Shown here: one piece after another, positions 18,899 to 28,052 of the stretch
Position numbering within the stretch: position 1 is the first letter of the stretch
Layout of the letters: every line of letters starts with the position of its first letter
Assembly (NCBI RefSeq): GCF_002259745.1
Contig: NZ_MWWW01000011.1
Span: 45,409 to 109,408 of the forward strand
Source of the DNA: Bifidobacterium myosotis
GTDB lineage: Bacteria > Actinomycetota > Actinomycetes > Actinomycetales > Bifidobacteriaceae
Direction: 5' to 3'
DNA length: 64,000 nt
Notes under the pieces: model-generated
Databases searched by the model: none
The model's input: only the letters and a program-made list of their open reading frames with translations
What the model was told of the DNA's origin: nothing
Program-made: the position numbers and the translations under genes

Positions 18899-20311
18899 AT
18901 GAAACGCATAACCTCGAACATCGCCTTGGCATGGGCCGTGGTGCTGTTCATCATCCCGCTGCCGTTCCTGGCCACCCTCGTCGCCGGGTTCCCCTCGCTG
19001 TACAGCGATGCGTTGTTCGGCGCCGAGCTGGGCGTCGTCGCGTACACCTGGATGCTGGCCGCCGTCTATCTCGCGTGCCGCCCGCGCTGGGTGGACCGCA
19101 CGGTCGGTCTGCCGCACATGTACATGATTCACGGCGTGCTGGCGATTCTGGCCATCATCCTCGCCTTCCTGCATCAGTCGCTGCTGCCGGGCGCGGGCGC
19201 GCTCATCGGGCTGACCGGCCATGCGGGCCTCTACCTATTCATGGCCGTGGCGGTGTGGTCACTGGTGTTCATGGCCAGCTGGCTCACCGCCAAGTTCCCG
19301 CTGCTCGCCCGCATCAAGCGCGGGCTGGAGCGGGTGTTCCGCCATGAGATGAGCGTCTGGCTGCACCGGCTTAATCTGGTGGCCATCGCGCTGATCGTGC
19401 TCCATGTGCACGTCATCGACTACATCGCCTCCATCAAGCCGTTCATCTTCCTGTTCGACGCCGCGACCATCGCCGTGTTCGCCTATTACGTGTGGAGTTC
19501 GGTGAACCGCCGCGCCTTCGCGCTGCGCGGCTGGGTGGCGTCGGTCCGTCCGCTCGCCGATAGGGTCACCGAGCTGCGCGTGACGTTCGGCAGCGGCGAC
19601 CGCGAGCAGATCCGCTGGAATCCCGGTGATTTCGCGTTCATCGCCTTCCCCGGCAAGCGCGGCATGCACGAGTTCCACCCGTTCTCGCTGACGAACGCCT
19701 ATCCCTCGCCGAACAGCACGTCGTTCGCCGCCGCGCGCACGCCCGGACCGATGGCCGCGAACACCTCCGCCGCGAACGGCACTGTCCTCACCACGCCGCA
19801 TCCGGATGCTCCGGTGATGTCGTTCGCCATCCGCGCCGACGGTGATTTCACCGCACGCATCGCCTCGCTCAAACCGGGCGACGTCGTGCTCGTGGTGCCG
19901 CCGTACGGCCGGTACGCCGAATTCATCAGGGAGCATGACCGCACGCACGGCAATACGCATGGCACGGTTCCGCTGGTGCTCATCGGCGGCGGCATCGGCA
20001 TCACGCCGCTGCTCGGCGTGCTCACCACGTACGCCGACGGTGCCCGGCCCGTCGACTTCCTATACACCGCCCGGTCGGAGAGGGACTTCATCTACCGCGA
20101 CGAGCTCGAACAGTTCGGCCGCACCACGCCGTCCACGCGCATCCGTCTGATGGCGCAGCGACCGGACGAGGCGATTATCGCGCCGATGATTCGACCGCAC
20201 GCCATCTACCTCATCGCCGGCCCGCAACCGATGATGGAGGCCGTGCGCGCCATCCTGTTCAGTCATGGCGTGGCCGCGGACGATATCTATTACGAGCCAT
20301 TTGCGATGTAG
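18899..20311 (+). CDS. Ferric-reductase-like membrane flavoprotein
   Basis: A 470-residue protein starting MKRITSNIALAWAVV, chosen because AAAGGA lies 9 nt upstream; a longer frame is rejected. Residues 1-200 contain about six membrane segments with conserved histidines (MIHGVLAILAI, FLHQSLLP, LHVHVIDY) like the haem-binding ferric-reductase domain. The C-terminal half is an NADPH oxidase/ferredoxin-reductase-like module: an FAD-binding block (HEFHPFSLTNAY) and an NAD(P)-binding block (LIGGGIGITPLLGVL). It probably takes electrons from cytosolic NAD(P)H across the membrane to the flavinylated protein of this cluster (inference). Confidence 0.88.
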   Translation: MKRITSNIALAWAVVLFIIPLPFLATLVAGFPSLYSDALFGAELGVVAYTWMLAAVYLACRPRWVDRTVGLPHMYMIHGVLAILAIILAFLHQSLLPGAGALIGLTGHAGLYLFMAVAVWSLVFMASWLTAKFPLLARIKRGLERVFRHEMSVWLHRLNLVAIALIVLHVHVIDYIASIKPFIFLFDAATIAVFAYYVWSSVNRRAFALRGWVASVRPLADRVTELRVTFGSGDREQIRWNPGDFAFIAFPGKRGMHEFHPFSLTNAYPSPNSTSFAAARTPGPMAANTSAANGTVLTTPHPDAPVMSFAIRADGDFTARIASLKPGDVVLVVPPYGRYAEFIREHDRTHGNTHGTVPLVLIGGGIGITPLLGVLTTYADGARPVDFLYTARSERDFIYRDELEQFGRTTPSTRIRLMAQRPDEAIIAPMIRPHAIYLIAGPQPMMEAVRAILFSHGVAADDIYYEPFAM

Positions 20312-20395
20312 GGGTTGTGGGCGCTAGGAGGTTGCGGACTCGCCTTCGTTTGGCTTCTGTTAGGGTTCCCCTCGGCCCCATTCCATCCTGCCTAT

Positions 20396-20415
20396 GCTCC
20401 CCTCAGGAGGGGAGC
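20396..20415. terminator. Hairpin between convergent genes
   Basis: GCTCCCCT and AGGGGAGC form an 8-bp perfect stem with a 4-nt loop, between the ends of the reductase and the debranching-enzyme genes. No long T-run follows. Confidence 0.4.
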
Positions 20416-20438
20416 CTTCTGGAACTGAGCCGGTCAGC

Positions 20439-22616
20439 TTAGGCTTTGGTGATGTGCAGGCCTTGGGCGAGTGGTGAGGCGGCGGGAGTACCGGCGCCGG
20501 TCGCAGCTCCCGACTCCGTCCCCGCGCCCGGCTCCAAGCCGAGCAATAGTGCGAGTACGGACACGGACGAGGCGGCGGACCAGGCTTGCGGATGGCACGC
20601 GGCCGGGTAGGGCGCCGGACCGGACTCCCCCTCGTCACCGGAATACAGCTCCGGAATCTGGTAACCGAACGTATCGGCCGCGCGGACCAGGCCCTCAGCC
20701 ACGCGCAACGCCTCGGCCTCGTAGCCTTCGGCGCGCAGGCCGTTCATGACGATGGCGCTGTCGTGCGCCCAGACCGAGCCGCAGTGGTAGCTTTCCGGCC
20801 AGTATCCGCCGGCGAGCGCGCTCATCGTGCGCACGCCGTAGCCGGAGAGCATGTCGCTGCCGGAGAGCCGCTTGACCACGTCCGCGACACCGTCCGCATC
20901 CAGGATGCCGGTGCCGAGCAGATGGCCGATGTTGCTCGTGAGCGAGTCCACGGGACGCTTGTGCTTGTCGAGCGCGATGGCCGGGTATCGCCCGCGGCCG
21001 TCGTCCACCCAGAATTGTTCGTTGAAGCGGGTCTTGAGCTGCGCGGCCCAGTCGCGCCATTCGTCGGCGCCCGACCGGCCGAAACGGTCCAGCAGGTCGG
21101 CGCCGAGCACGGCGGCCTGATAGGCGTATCCCTGCACCTCGCACAGGGCGATGGGCCCTTCGGCAATGCTGCCGTCATTCCAGCGCACAGAGTCGCCGGA
21201 ATCCTTCCAGCCCTGATTGCTCAGGCCGTGGCCGGTGCGGTCGATGTATTCGAGGAAGCCGTCGCCGTCGCAATCGCCCCAATCGCGCAGCCATGCGAGC
21301 GCGGCCTCGAGGTTGGGCAGCAGCGCGCGCACCTCGTCTTCGGGCGCTCCCCAACGCAGCGCCTCAGCGAGCAGGATAATCCACAGCGGCGTGGCATCGA
21401 TGGTGCCGTAATAGAGCGGCGGCAGGTGCATGCCGTTGTCGAACGCGCCGCTTTGCACCAGCGGTTCCGCACGCAGTTCGTGCATAATCTTGCCGGGGTC
21501 GGCGTTGGTCTCCGGGTCGGATTCGGTGGCCTGGAAGTGCGCGAGCGTGCGCAGCGTGCCCATCGCGGTGCGCGTGGTCAGCGGCAGCATGAACCGGGCG
21601 GCCCACAGCGAGTCGCGGCCGAACAATGTGAAGAACCAGGGCGCGCCGGCGGCGAGGAACTCGTCGTGCGGCAGGGCGGGGATGGCCATGCGCAGACCGG
21701 CGAGATCGCGCAGCGACGTGTTGACCCAGTCGGCCACACGACTGTCCGCGGCGGTGACGGTGACGGCGCTCCACGGGCAGTCGGCGGTGGCCGCCGTGAC
21801 GGCATTGGCTGCGGTGCTCACGGAGATCGTGAGGCCCACGGCGCTCCGGCCGCGCGCCGGCACGGTCAGATGCCAGGTGAACGTGCCGTTGAGCCCATTC
21901 GCGCTGACGATCGGGGCCAGAGCCGAATCGGGCATCACATCCACTGTGATGCCGCCGTAGGTGACGTGGAGCGCGGAAGGCGCATGCGCAGCACCGGGGA
22001 TAGTACCGGTGGAAGCGGGAGCGGGAGTTGCGCCAACGCCAGCATTGTTCTCAGCACCATTAGTGCCATTGTCGCCACCAGCGACATCGGCGACATCATC
22101 GCTGGCGGCATGCTGGCCGCCGCCATGCGATACGGCGAGGACGACCTGACCGCTGCCGGCCGCCGCGGACGGCGACCCGCCCTTGATCTCCTGCATCGTG
22201 GCCATATCGAACCGCAGCGTCACAGCGAGATCGAGCTCGACGGGTTCGTCGATCACGCTGGCGATCTCGAACCGTTCGACGAGCGCGTCGGGCGTAAGCT
22301 CGCGGGTTTCGGTCACGCGCACGGACGGGTCCACGGTCGGCCCGTCGATATTGCGGGCGACCAGCGAGGTGACACTGCGGCCCTTGGCCGGTGAGGACCA
22401 TGCGATCGGCGTCGGCACCTCGCCGTCGATGGCCGTGACGATGCGGGACAAGATGCGGGTATCGCCCACGTAGTAGCCGGCGAGGTTGGCTGCGCCCGCG
22501 TGGGGGCGCTCGGCGTCCACCGTACCGTCGGCCTCGGCCCACAGCTGGGCGGGCGCGGCGATTATCGGACGCATGTCGTGCATCCACGGCTGGCGGATCT
22601 GCTGGGATGTGGTCAT
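20439..22616 (-). CDS. Glycogen debranching-type glycoside hydrolase (amylo-alpha-1,6-glucosidase family)
   Basis: A 725-residue cytosolic enzyme with no signal peptide. The N-terminal domain (about 1-290) is the glycogen-debranching N-terminal module (GYYVGDTRILSRIV), with a Gly/Ala/Asn-rich insertion at about 150-210. The C-terminal (alpha/alpha)6 barrel has FGRDSLWAARFMLPL, NQGWKDSGDSVRWNDG and YHCGSVWAHDSAIVMNG, typical of the MGH1-like clan. GGAG lies 8 nt before the start. As last gene of the ABC operon it likely trims alpha-glucan oligosaccharides after import; the exact linkage cannot be told from sequence. Confidence 0.88.
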   Translation of the reverse strand: MTTSQQIRQPWMHDMRPIIAAPAQLWAEADGTVDAERPHAGAANLAGYYVGDTRILSRIVTAIDGEVPTPIAWSSPAKGRSVTSLVARNIDGPTVDPSVRVTETRELTPDALVERFEIASVIDEPVELDLAVTLRFDMATMQEIKGGSPSAAAGSGQVVLAVSHGGGQHAASDDVADVAGGDNGTNGAENNAGVGATPAPASTGTIPGAAHAPSALHVTYGGITVDVMPDSALAPIVSANGLNGTFTWHLTVPARGRSAVGLTISVSTAANAVTAATADCPWSAVTVTAADSRVADWVNTSLRDLAGLRMAIPALPHDEFLAAGAPWFFTLFGRDSLWAARFMLPLTTRTAMGTLRTLAHFQATESDPETNADPGKIMHELRAEPLVQSGAFDNGMHLPPLYYGTIDATPLWIILLAEALRWGAPEDEVRALLPNLEAALAWLRDWGDCDGDGFLEYIDRTGHGLSNQGWKDSGDSVRWNDGSIAEGPIALCEVQGYAYQAAVLGADLLDRFGRSGADEWRDWAAQLKTRFNEQFWVDDGRGRYPAIALDKHKRPVDSLTSNIGHLLGTGILDADGVADVVKRLSGSDMLSGYGVRTMSALAGGYWPESYHCGSVWAHDSAIVMNGLRAEGYEAEALRVAEGLVRAADTFGYQIPELYSGDEGESGPAPYPAACHPQAWSAASSVSVLALLLGLEPGAGTESGAATGAGTPAASPLAQGLHITKA

Positions 22617-22677
22617 AGTTGTTCTCCAAAAATCGAAAGTGGGATTGGTGGCGGGCGCGGCCGGAATAATTGGGGGG

Positions 22678-23538
22678 TTATTCCTTGACTGAGCCTTCTG
22701 AGCTGTTCATGATCTGCTTTTGGAAGATGAAGAACAGCACGGCCACGGGGATGGTCATCACGACGGCCGCCGCGAGCTTGACCGGGTACTGGTTGCCTGC
22801 GGACAGCTGGCCGCTGGCGAGCGAGGCGACGCCCTTAGTCAGCGTGGTCAGCGACGAGGACTGCGTGGAGACGATGAAGTGCGACAGCTCGTTCCACGAT
22901 CCCTGGAAGGACAGGATCGAGATGGTCACCAGCGCCGGGCGGGCCATCGGCAGCACGATCGACCAGAAGATGCGGAAGGTGCCCGCGCGGTCGATCATCG
23001 CCTGCTCCTCCACGGACCGGGGAATCGATTCGAAGAAGTTCTTCATGATGAACACGCCGGCCGCGTCGATGAGCAGCGGCAGAATCATGCCCGCGTAGCT
23101 GTCGTAGATGCCCAGGCTCTTGATGATGAGGAACTTGGGGATGAGCAGCACCACCATGGGCACGCTCATCACGGCGAGCAGCATGCTGAAGATGAAGTTG
23201 CGGCCGCGGAAGTCGATGCGGGCGAGCGCGTAGCCGGCCAGCGAGTCGAAGAACACGCGGCCCAGCGTCACCACGATGGTCACGATGAACGAGTTCTTGA
23301 ACCAGACCGGGAAGTCGGAGTTGAGGAACAGCTTGCGATAGGCGGCGGTCGTCCAAATCTCCGGCACGAGCGAGACGGGGTTGGCCGTGGCGTCGGCGTC
23401 GGTTTTGAACGAGGTGGCCACCTGCGTGATGAACGGCATGATGTAAATCAGCGCGATCACGGCGAGGATGAGGTACAGGATGACGCCGCTGTCGCGGAAT
23501 CGCTTGAACCAGGAGACGTTCTTGGTGTCCGTGTTCAT
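22678..23538 (-). CDS. Carbohydrate ABC transporter permease (MalG-like)
   Basis: A 286-residue inner-membrane permease of the CUT1 family. The start MNTDTKNVSWFKRF is preceded by AAAGGA and lies 1 bp beyond the stop of the MalF-like gene, so translation is coupled; a longer Pro-rich frame is rejected. Six hydrophobic segments are seen and the EAA loop reads EEQAMIDRAGTFRIFWSIVLP. The partner permease and solute-binding protein are immediately upstream; no ATPase gene is nearby, so a shared MsiK-type ATPase is expected. Confidence 0.95.
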   Translation of the reverse strand: MNTDTKNVSWFKRFRDSGVILYLILAVIALIYIMPFITQVATSFKTDADATANPVSLVPEIWTTAAYRKLFLNSDFPVWFKNSFIVTIVVTLGRVFFDSLAGYALARIDFRGRNFIFSMLLAVMSVPMVVLLIPKFLIIKSLGIYDSYAGMILPLLIDAAGVFIMKNFFESIPRSVEEQAMIDRAGTFRIFWSIVLPMARPALVTISILSFQGSWNELSHFIVSTQSSSLTTLTKGVASLASGQLSAGNQYPVKLAAAVVMTIPVAVLFFIFQKQIMNSSEGSVKE

Positions 23539-23539
23539 G

Positions 23540-24877
23540 TCAGCGGTCCTTTCCTGTGGTGGTGGCTGTGGTGGCGGCAACTGTGCTGCTGGCGGTGGCG
23601 GCGGCGGAATCGGCAGTGGGGCCAACACCGGACCCGGCAACGGCACCTGCGGTGGAGCCGGTGCCGACAGTGCCGGCGATACCTGCGGACGAGGTCGCGG
23701 CAGTCCCGGCCCTGGCCTTGCGGCTCACGCCCAGCGACATGATCTCGGCCTTGGTCATGGACCGGGCCTCCGCCTTCATGGCCTCGTAGTCGGCGCGCCT
23801 GCGACGGGACATCTTCTTGTCCTTCATCACCCAGCGCTGAATCCAGGTCATCACGATGATGATGACGAACAGGATGAAGGAGATCGCGGCGCCACGGCCC
23901 CACTCCTGACTGTTGAACGCCGCGCTGTACGAGAGGTACGCGGTGGTCAGCGTGGTCTTGGCCGGGCCGCCCTGGGTACCGGTGTAGATCTGGTCGAACA
24001 CCTGCCAGGTGCCGATGATGCCGAGCGTGACGACGGTGAAGATCGTAGGCTTGAGCTGCGGCACGGTGACCTGCCACATCCGCTGCCACGGGGTGGCGCC
24101 GTCCATGATGGCCGCCTCCTCGGTGGCCTCGCCGATGCTCTGCAGCGCGGCGATGAACATAAGCATGAAGGTGCCGGAGGTGGTGAAGATGACCATGAGG
24201 ATGATGGCGAACATCGCCACCGACGGGCCGGCCAGCCAGTCCCAGGCGCTCACGCCGAGGAAGCTGTGCTCGGTGAGCACGGCCGGGCCGTTCTTGATGC
24301 CGAACGCGCCGAGCAGAATGTGGATGATGCCCTGCGGGTCGTTGAACCAGTTCGGCCCCTTGACGCCGAACCACTTGAGCATGGCGTTGATCGGACCGGC
24401 GGCGTTGAACAGGAAGAGCCACAGCACGGTGATGGCCACTGAGCTGGTGACCGAGGGGAAGTAGAACGCGGTGCGGAAGAATCCGCGCGCCTTGAGGATC
24501 TTGCGGTTGAGCATCACCGCGAGCGCCAGCGAAAGCAGCGTCTGCAACGGCACCACGATGAGCGTGTACCAGGCGTTGTTGCGCAACGCCGTGCCGAAGT
24601 CACTCTGGGCGAGGCCCGGCGTGGTGAGCACGTCCGCGTAGTTTTCGGCGCCCACGAAGTTCACGTTGCCGCCGAACGGGGTGCCGCGGCCGGTCCAGTC
24701 GGACACGCTCACCCACAGGGCCATGAGAATCGGGACGAACAGGAAGACGCCGAGGATCACGATCATCGGCAGGCAGAACAGCCAGCCGGAGATCTCCTGG
24801 CCTTTACGGTCGATATGCTGGCGGGGTATCCTGCGCGCGCTCCCCTTGCGCGGCCGTCCTGCCTGTGATGCGGACAT
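23540..24877 (-). CDS. Carbohydrate ABC transporter permease (MalF-like) with low-complexity C-tail
   Basis: A 445-residue permease with six or more membrane segments; the EAA loop reads EEAAIMDGATPWQRMWQVTVP. GGAG precedes the ATG. The last 65 residues or so (after KAEIMSLGVSRKA) are an unusual Ala/Gly/Thr-rich cytosolic tail absent from typical MalF proteins; it may be a lineage-specific extension. It is followed within 1 bp by the MalG-like gene. Confidence 0.94.
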   Translation of the reverse strand: MSASQAGRPRKGSARRIPRQHIDRKGQEISGWLFCLPMIVILGVFLFVPILMALWVSVSDWTGRGTPFGGNVNFVGAENYADVLTTPGLAQSDFGTALRNNAWYTLIVVPLQTLLSLALAVMLNRKILKARGFFRTAFYFPSVTSSVAITVLWLFLFNAAGPINAMLKWFGVKGPNWFNDPQGIIHILLGAFGIKNGPAVLTEHSFLGVSAWDWLAGPSVAMFAIILMVIFTTSGTFMLMFIAALQSIGEATEEAAIMDGATPWQRMWQVTVPQLKPTIFTVVTLGIIGTWQVFDQIYTGTQGGPAKTTLTTAYLSYSAAFNSQEWGRGAAISFILFVIIIVMTWIQRWVMKDKKMSRRRRADYEAMKAEARSMTKAEIMSLGVSRKARAGTAATSSAGIAGTVGTGSTAGAVAGSGVGPTADSAAATASSTVAATTATTTGKDR

Positions 24878-24940
24878 GCTTCAACTCCTTCGTTGATTGG
24901 CGTCTGGTCTAGGTCTAGGTTTTGGCTCTGGCCATTGCGG

Positions 24941-25008
24941 CGTCCCCGGCTTTCCCCTCTTCCCTCCGCCCGCTTTGGCGGAAGCGGAGAAAAGGAAAGC
25001 CGGGGACG
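24941..25008 (-). terminator. Attenuator-like hairpin between solute-binding protein and permeases
   Basis: CGTCCCCGGCTTTCC (24941-24955) and its perfect inverse (24994-25008) form a 15-bp stem that encloses a second small hairpin. Such hairpins often protect the binding-protein mRNA and reduce permease expression; that function is inferred. Confidence 0.6.
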
Positions 25009-25023
25009 TGGGCTACTCGCGGA

Positions 25024-26274
25024 TTACTTCAGGATGGCCTCGAGGTTGGTCTGCGTCTTGTCGAGGATGGCCTTGGGATCGCCGGTCTTCAGGCCCTCGA
25101 GCTGGGCGTTGAGATCGGTGATTACGTCGGCCGCGCCCTTGGCGGTCGGCACGGTCACGGAGTACTCGAGACCGTCCATGAAGGCGCCGAGCTCGGGGAA
25201 CTCGCCCTTCCAGGTGTCTGCGAGGGTCTTGGTGGCGGGCATGATGCCGAACGCCTTGGCGAAGTCCATCACCACGTCGTCGCTGGTCAGGTATTCGACC
25301 AGATCGATGGCGCCCTTCTGGTTCTTGCTGTCGGCCGCGATGCCCCAGCCGTTGGTGAAGTGCATGGTGCCCTGGCCGGCCGGGCCTTCGGGCAGCGGTA
25401 CGACCTTGTACTTGACGTCCGGGTAGTCGGCGGAGAGGCCGCCGGTGATCCAGTTGCCTTCGATGGTCATGGCGGCCTTCTTGGAGCCGAAGGCCTCGCC
25501 GCCCCAACCGGTACCGAGGTCGGCGGCGTAGGCGACCGTGCCGGTGTCGAGCAGGTTCTTGACCTCGGTCAGGCCCTGGACGCTCGCGTCATCGCTGGCG
25601 ATGGCCTTGGTGCCGTCGTCGGAGACCAGGCCGCCGCCCGCCTGCTTGAGGAACACGCCGACTCGGGCGTACTCGCCGTTGAAGGCCAGACCAACGTGGT
25701 CGTCGGCGGTGAGCTTCTTGGCCACCTCAGCCAGCTCATCCCAGGTCTTCGGGTAATCGGCGTCGGTCAGGCCGGCCGCGGACCACATGTCAGTGTTGAT
25801 GACCAACTGCAGCGTGGAGACGTCCTTCGGGGCCGCGTACAGCTTGCCGTCGTAGGTGAAGGTCTGCAACAGGTTGTCGTAGAAGTCGCTCTTGTTCTCG
25901 AGCTGGTCGCCGTAGGCCAGCAGCGAGCCGTTGGAGGCGTAGCCGGCCAGCTGCTCGGGGGCCAGGTAGAACACGTCGGCAGGGTCGCCGCCGGCGAAGC
26001 CCTGCGAGAGCTGCTGGGCCATATCGTTGGCCACCTGCACGGTCGCCTTGGTGCCGGACTTCTCGGACCACGCCGCCACGGCATCCTTGACGGCCTTGGT
26101 CTCGGTGTCTCCGGAGGAGCCGATCAGCACGGTGAGCTCCTGCGAGCTGTCGCTGGTGGGGTTGTCGGAGCTGGCGGTGTCGTCGAAGCCGCTGCCGCCG
26201 CCGCAGCCGGCGAGCAGGGTCAGTACGGCCACCGAGGCCGCGGTCAGTACCGTGAGCTTGTTCCTGTTCCTCAT
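25024..26274 (-). CDS. Extracellular sugar-binding lipoprotein of ABC transporter
   Basis: A 416-residue CUT1-type solute-binding protein. The start MRNRNKLTVLTAASVAVL is preceded by AAAGGA; the longer frame is rejected. A lipobox TLLAGC (Cys about residue 24) shows lipid anchoring. Typical binding-protein features follow: LTVLIGSSGDTETKAVKDAV, GDPADVFYLAPEQLAGYA, and GKLYAAPKDVSTLQLVINTDM. It is first gene of the operon, with a candidate LacI operator 176 bp upstream. The likely ligand is an alpha-glucan oligosaccharide, judged only from the debranching enzyme in the operon. Confidence 0.95.
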   Translation of the reverse strand: MRNRNKLTVLTAASVAVLTLLAGCGGGSGFDDTASSDNPTSDSSQELTVLIGSSGDTETKAVKDAVAAWSEKSGTKATVQVANDMAQQLSQGFAGGDPADVFYLAPEQLAGYASNGSLLAYGDQLENKSDFYDNLLQTFTYDGKLYAAPKDVSTLQLVINTDMWSAAGLTDADYPKTWDELAEVAKKLTADDHVGLAFNGEYARVGVFLKQAGGGLVSDDGTKAIASDDASVQGLTEVKNLLDTGTVAYAADLGTGWGGEAFGSKKAAMTIEGNWITGGLSADYPDVKYKVVPLPEGPAGQGTMHFTNGWGIAADSKNQKGAIDLVEYLTSDDVVMDFAKAFGIMPATKTLADTWKGEFPELGAFMDGLEYSVTVPTAKGAADVITDLNAQLEGLKTGDPKAILDKTQTNLEAILK

Positions 26275-26449
26275 CGTCGAGTTCCTTTCTGTTCGGGCGG
26301 GCGCCCGTTCATGTCTCCATTGCCACGTTGCCACTGAATCGTCATCGCGGTGTGCGCGGTCATGCAATCGCACGTTTGTCTGGCGCTCTGCCACCGTGAT
26401 GGGCGACCGCCGTGACCCGCAATCGCCGGTATTCAGTTGTATTCACTTT

Positions 26450-26465
26450 ATTAGAACGTTCAAAA
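26450..26465. promoter_or_regulatory. Candidate LacI operator 1
   Basis: ATTAGAACGTTCAAAA, close to the palindrome ATTAGAACGTTCTAAT deduced from the three sites. It faces the transport operon, 176 bp upstream of the binding-protein start. Confidence 0.6.
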
Positions 26466-26570
26466 TTATTCCCATGCCGTCATTACGAGCCGATTACGCC
26501 CGCGCGTAGTGACCTGCAGTGACTTATGGGAGTCCGGAAGACCGCTCGCCGTCGCGCATCGCCTTCCGGA

Positions 26571-26586
26571 ATTGTTACGTTCTAAT
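26571..26586. promoter_or_regulatory. Candidate LacI operator 2
   Basis: ATTGTTACGTTCTAAT matches the deduced 16-bp palindrome at 13 of 16 positions. It lies about midway between the divergent genes. Confidence 0.5.
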
Positions 26587-26650
26587 CAGTGGTTACATCA
26601 TAAACGACAACGCCGAAGTCTGTCAACTCAAGCATGTTTCAGGTACCATC

Positions 26651-26666
26651 ATTAGAACGAACCAAA
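26651..26666. promoter_or_regulatory. Candidate LacI operator 3
   Basis: ATTAGAACGAACCAAA keeps one complete half-site. It lies 52 bp upstream of the LacI start, where autoregulation is expected. Confidence 0.5.
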
Positions 26667-26717
26667 TCACCGCAACGCACGGCAGGCACCGACGCCCGCC
26701 GGATGAAGGGACACGCC

Positions 26718-27899
26718 ATGGTCAGCATCAAAGACGTCGCCCGGGACGCCGGTGTCTCGCCGCAGACCGTATCCAACTGCATCAACAACCCCTCCATCGT
26801 CAAACCGGCCACGCGCAAGGTGGTTCAGGCGTCGATCGCGCGGCTCAACTACACTCCCAACGCCTCGGCGCGGCGTCTGCGCACCCAACGCAGCAACACC
26901 ATCGGCATCGGCATCGCGCCGGTCAGCTATTCCCAGGTCTACGACCGGTTCCTGCACGCGCTAGTCACCGAGGCGGACGCAAATGGCATCCGCGTGCTGC
27001 TGTACAAAACCGACTCGCAGCAGGACGAGATCCGCCAATTCGCGGCCCTCGCCGCCCGTGGCGACGTCGATTCCTTCGTCCTGACCGACACCACGCACGA
27101 CGACCCGCGACTGGCCTGGCTGCACGAGCATCACCAGCCGTTCGTCCTGTTCGGACGGCCGTGGGGCTGCGGCGCGATGGACGATCCGTCGACACCGTGG
27201 GTGGACGTGGACGGCCATTACGGCATCGCCGAAATGACCCGGCATCTCATCCTGCACGGGCGCAAGCACATCGGATTCATCGGCTGGCCGGGCGTGTCGG
27301 GCACCGGCACGGATCGCTATCAAGGCTGGCGCGACACGATGCTCGACGCGCGGATGGTCAGCGGCGACGAACTCGGGCAACTGTATGAGGAGGCCAGCAA
27401 CGACATCATCGCAGGACAGACCGCCTGCATCGCGCTGCTGGACCGGCGCCCCGACCTCGACGCCATCATTTGCGTGAGCGACACGCTCGCCGTGGGCGCC
27501 GCGACCGCGCTGCCCAACGACACGGACATCGTCATCACCGGTTTCGACGACACGGTCTCCTCCCGCTCGATGGGGCTGTCCAGCATCGCTCAGCCGCTCA
27601 CCGAGAGCGCGCGCCACATCATCCGCATCACCCAGGAGCAGCTTGACGCGCCTGCGGCGGCCTTCACCGGAACGAATGACGGCGGCGGCGCGGCATCGAC
27701 CGCCGACAGTCATTCGACCGGCGCTCCGGAGATAGTCGCGGGCGCGTATACCGGTAGCGGCTCGGACGGTGGCGGGCGTGGCGCATCCTCCACCTCGCCC
27801 GTCGCCACACCCGCCACTGCGGCCGCCACCGTGCCCGCCACCGTGATTGCCCGCGACGACCGGCACATCCTCCTCAAGCCGACCATCGTCATTCGGTAG
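26718..27899 (+). CDS. LacI family transcriptional regulator
   Basis: A 393-residue repressor, start MVSIKDVARDAGVSPQTVSN with AAGGGA upstream; a longer frame is rejected. The LacI helix-turn-helix is residues 2-26 and the hinge LNYTPNASARRLRTQ follows. The periplasmic-binding-like effector domain includes GIAEMTRHLILHGRKHIGFIG and the C-terminal VITGFDDT. A Gly/Ala/Thr-rich insertion of about 55 residues precedes the last 20 residues and is unusual. It is divergent from the transport/debranching operon and very likely represses it through the ATTAGAACG sites. Confidence 0.94.
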   Translation: MVSIKDVARDAGVSPQTVSNCINNPSIVKPATRKVVQASIARLNYTPNASARRLRTQRSNTIGIGIAPVSYSQVYDRFLHALVTEADANGIRVLLYKTDSQQDEIRQFAALAARGDVDSFVLTDTTHDDPRLAWLHEHHQPFVLFGRPWGCGAMDDPSTPWVDVDGHYGIAEMTRHLILHGRKHIGFIGWPGVSGTGTDRYQGWRDTMLDARMVSGDELGQLYEEASNDIIAGQTACIALLDRRPDLDAIICVSDTLAVGAATALPNDTDIVITGFDDTVSSRSMGLSSIAQPLTESARHIIRITQEQLDAPAAAFTGTNDGGGAASTADSHSTGAPEIVAGAYTGSGSDGGGRGASSTSPVATPATAAATVPATVIARDDRHILLKPTIVIR

Positions 27900-28038
27900 G
27901 CCACCGGCGCCTTTTCGTCAGCGACCCCGCGGAGCGGCAGCACCGCGACCGCGCAACCCTGCACCCACATCAGCCCTCGCGCACCCCGCCTCCGAGGAGC
28001 GGCACCCGCCCGCATTCGGCATGACCGGATTCATGGAC

Positions 28039-28044
28039 TACGCT
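28039..28044 (+). promoter_or_regulatory. -10 box of upp, leaderless start
   Basis: TACGCT ends 8 nt before the upp ATG. The short TAGGAA in between could be a weak ribosome binding site, so a leaderless mRNA is likely but not certain. Confidence 0.4.
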
Positions 28045-28052
28045 TAGGAACC

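Noticed and set aside
20586..22394. 602-codon plus-strand frame opposite the debranching enzyme
   Set aside because: Antisense shadow with Arg/Gly/Ala bias.
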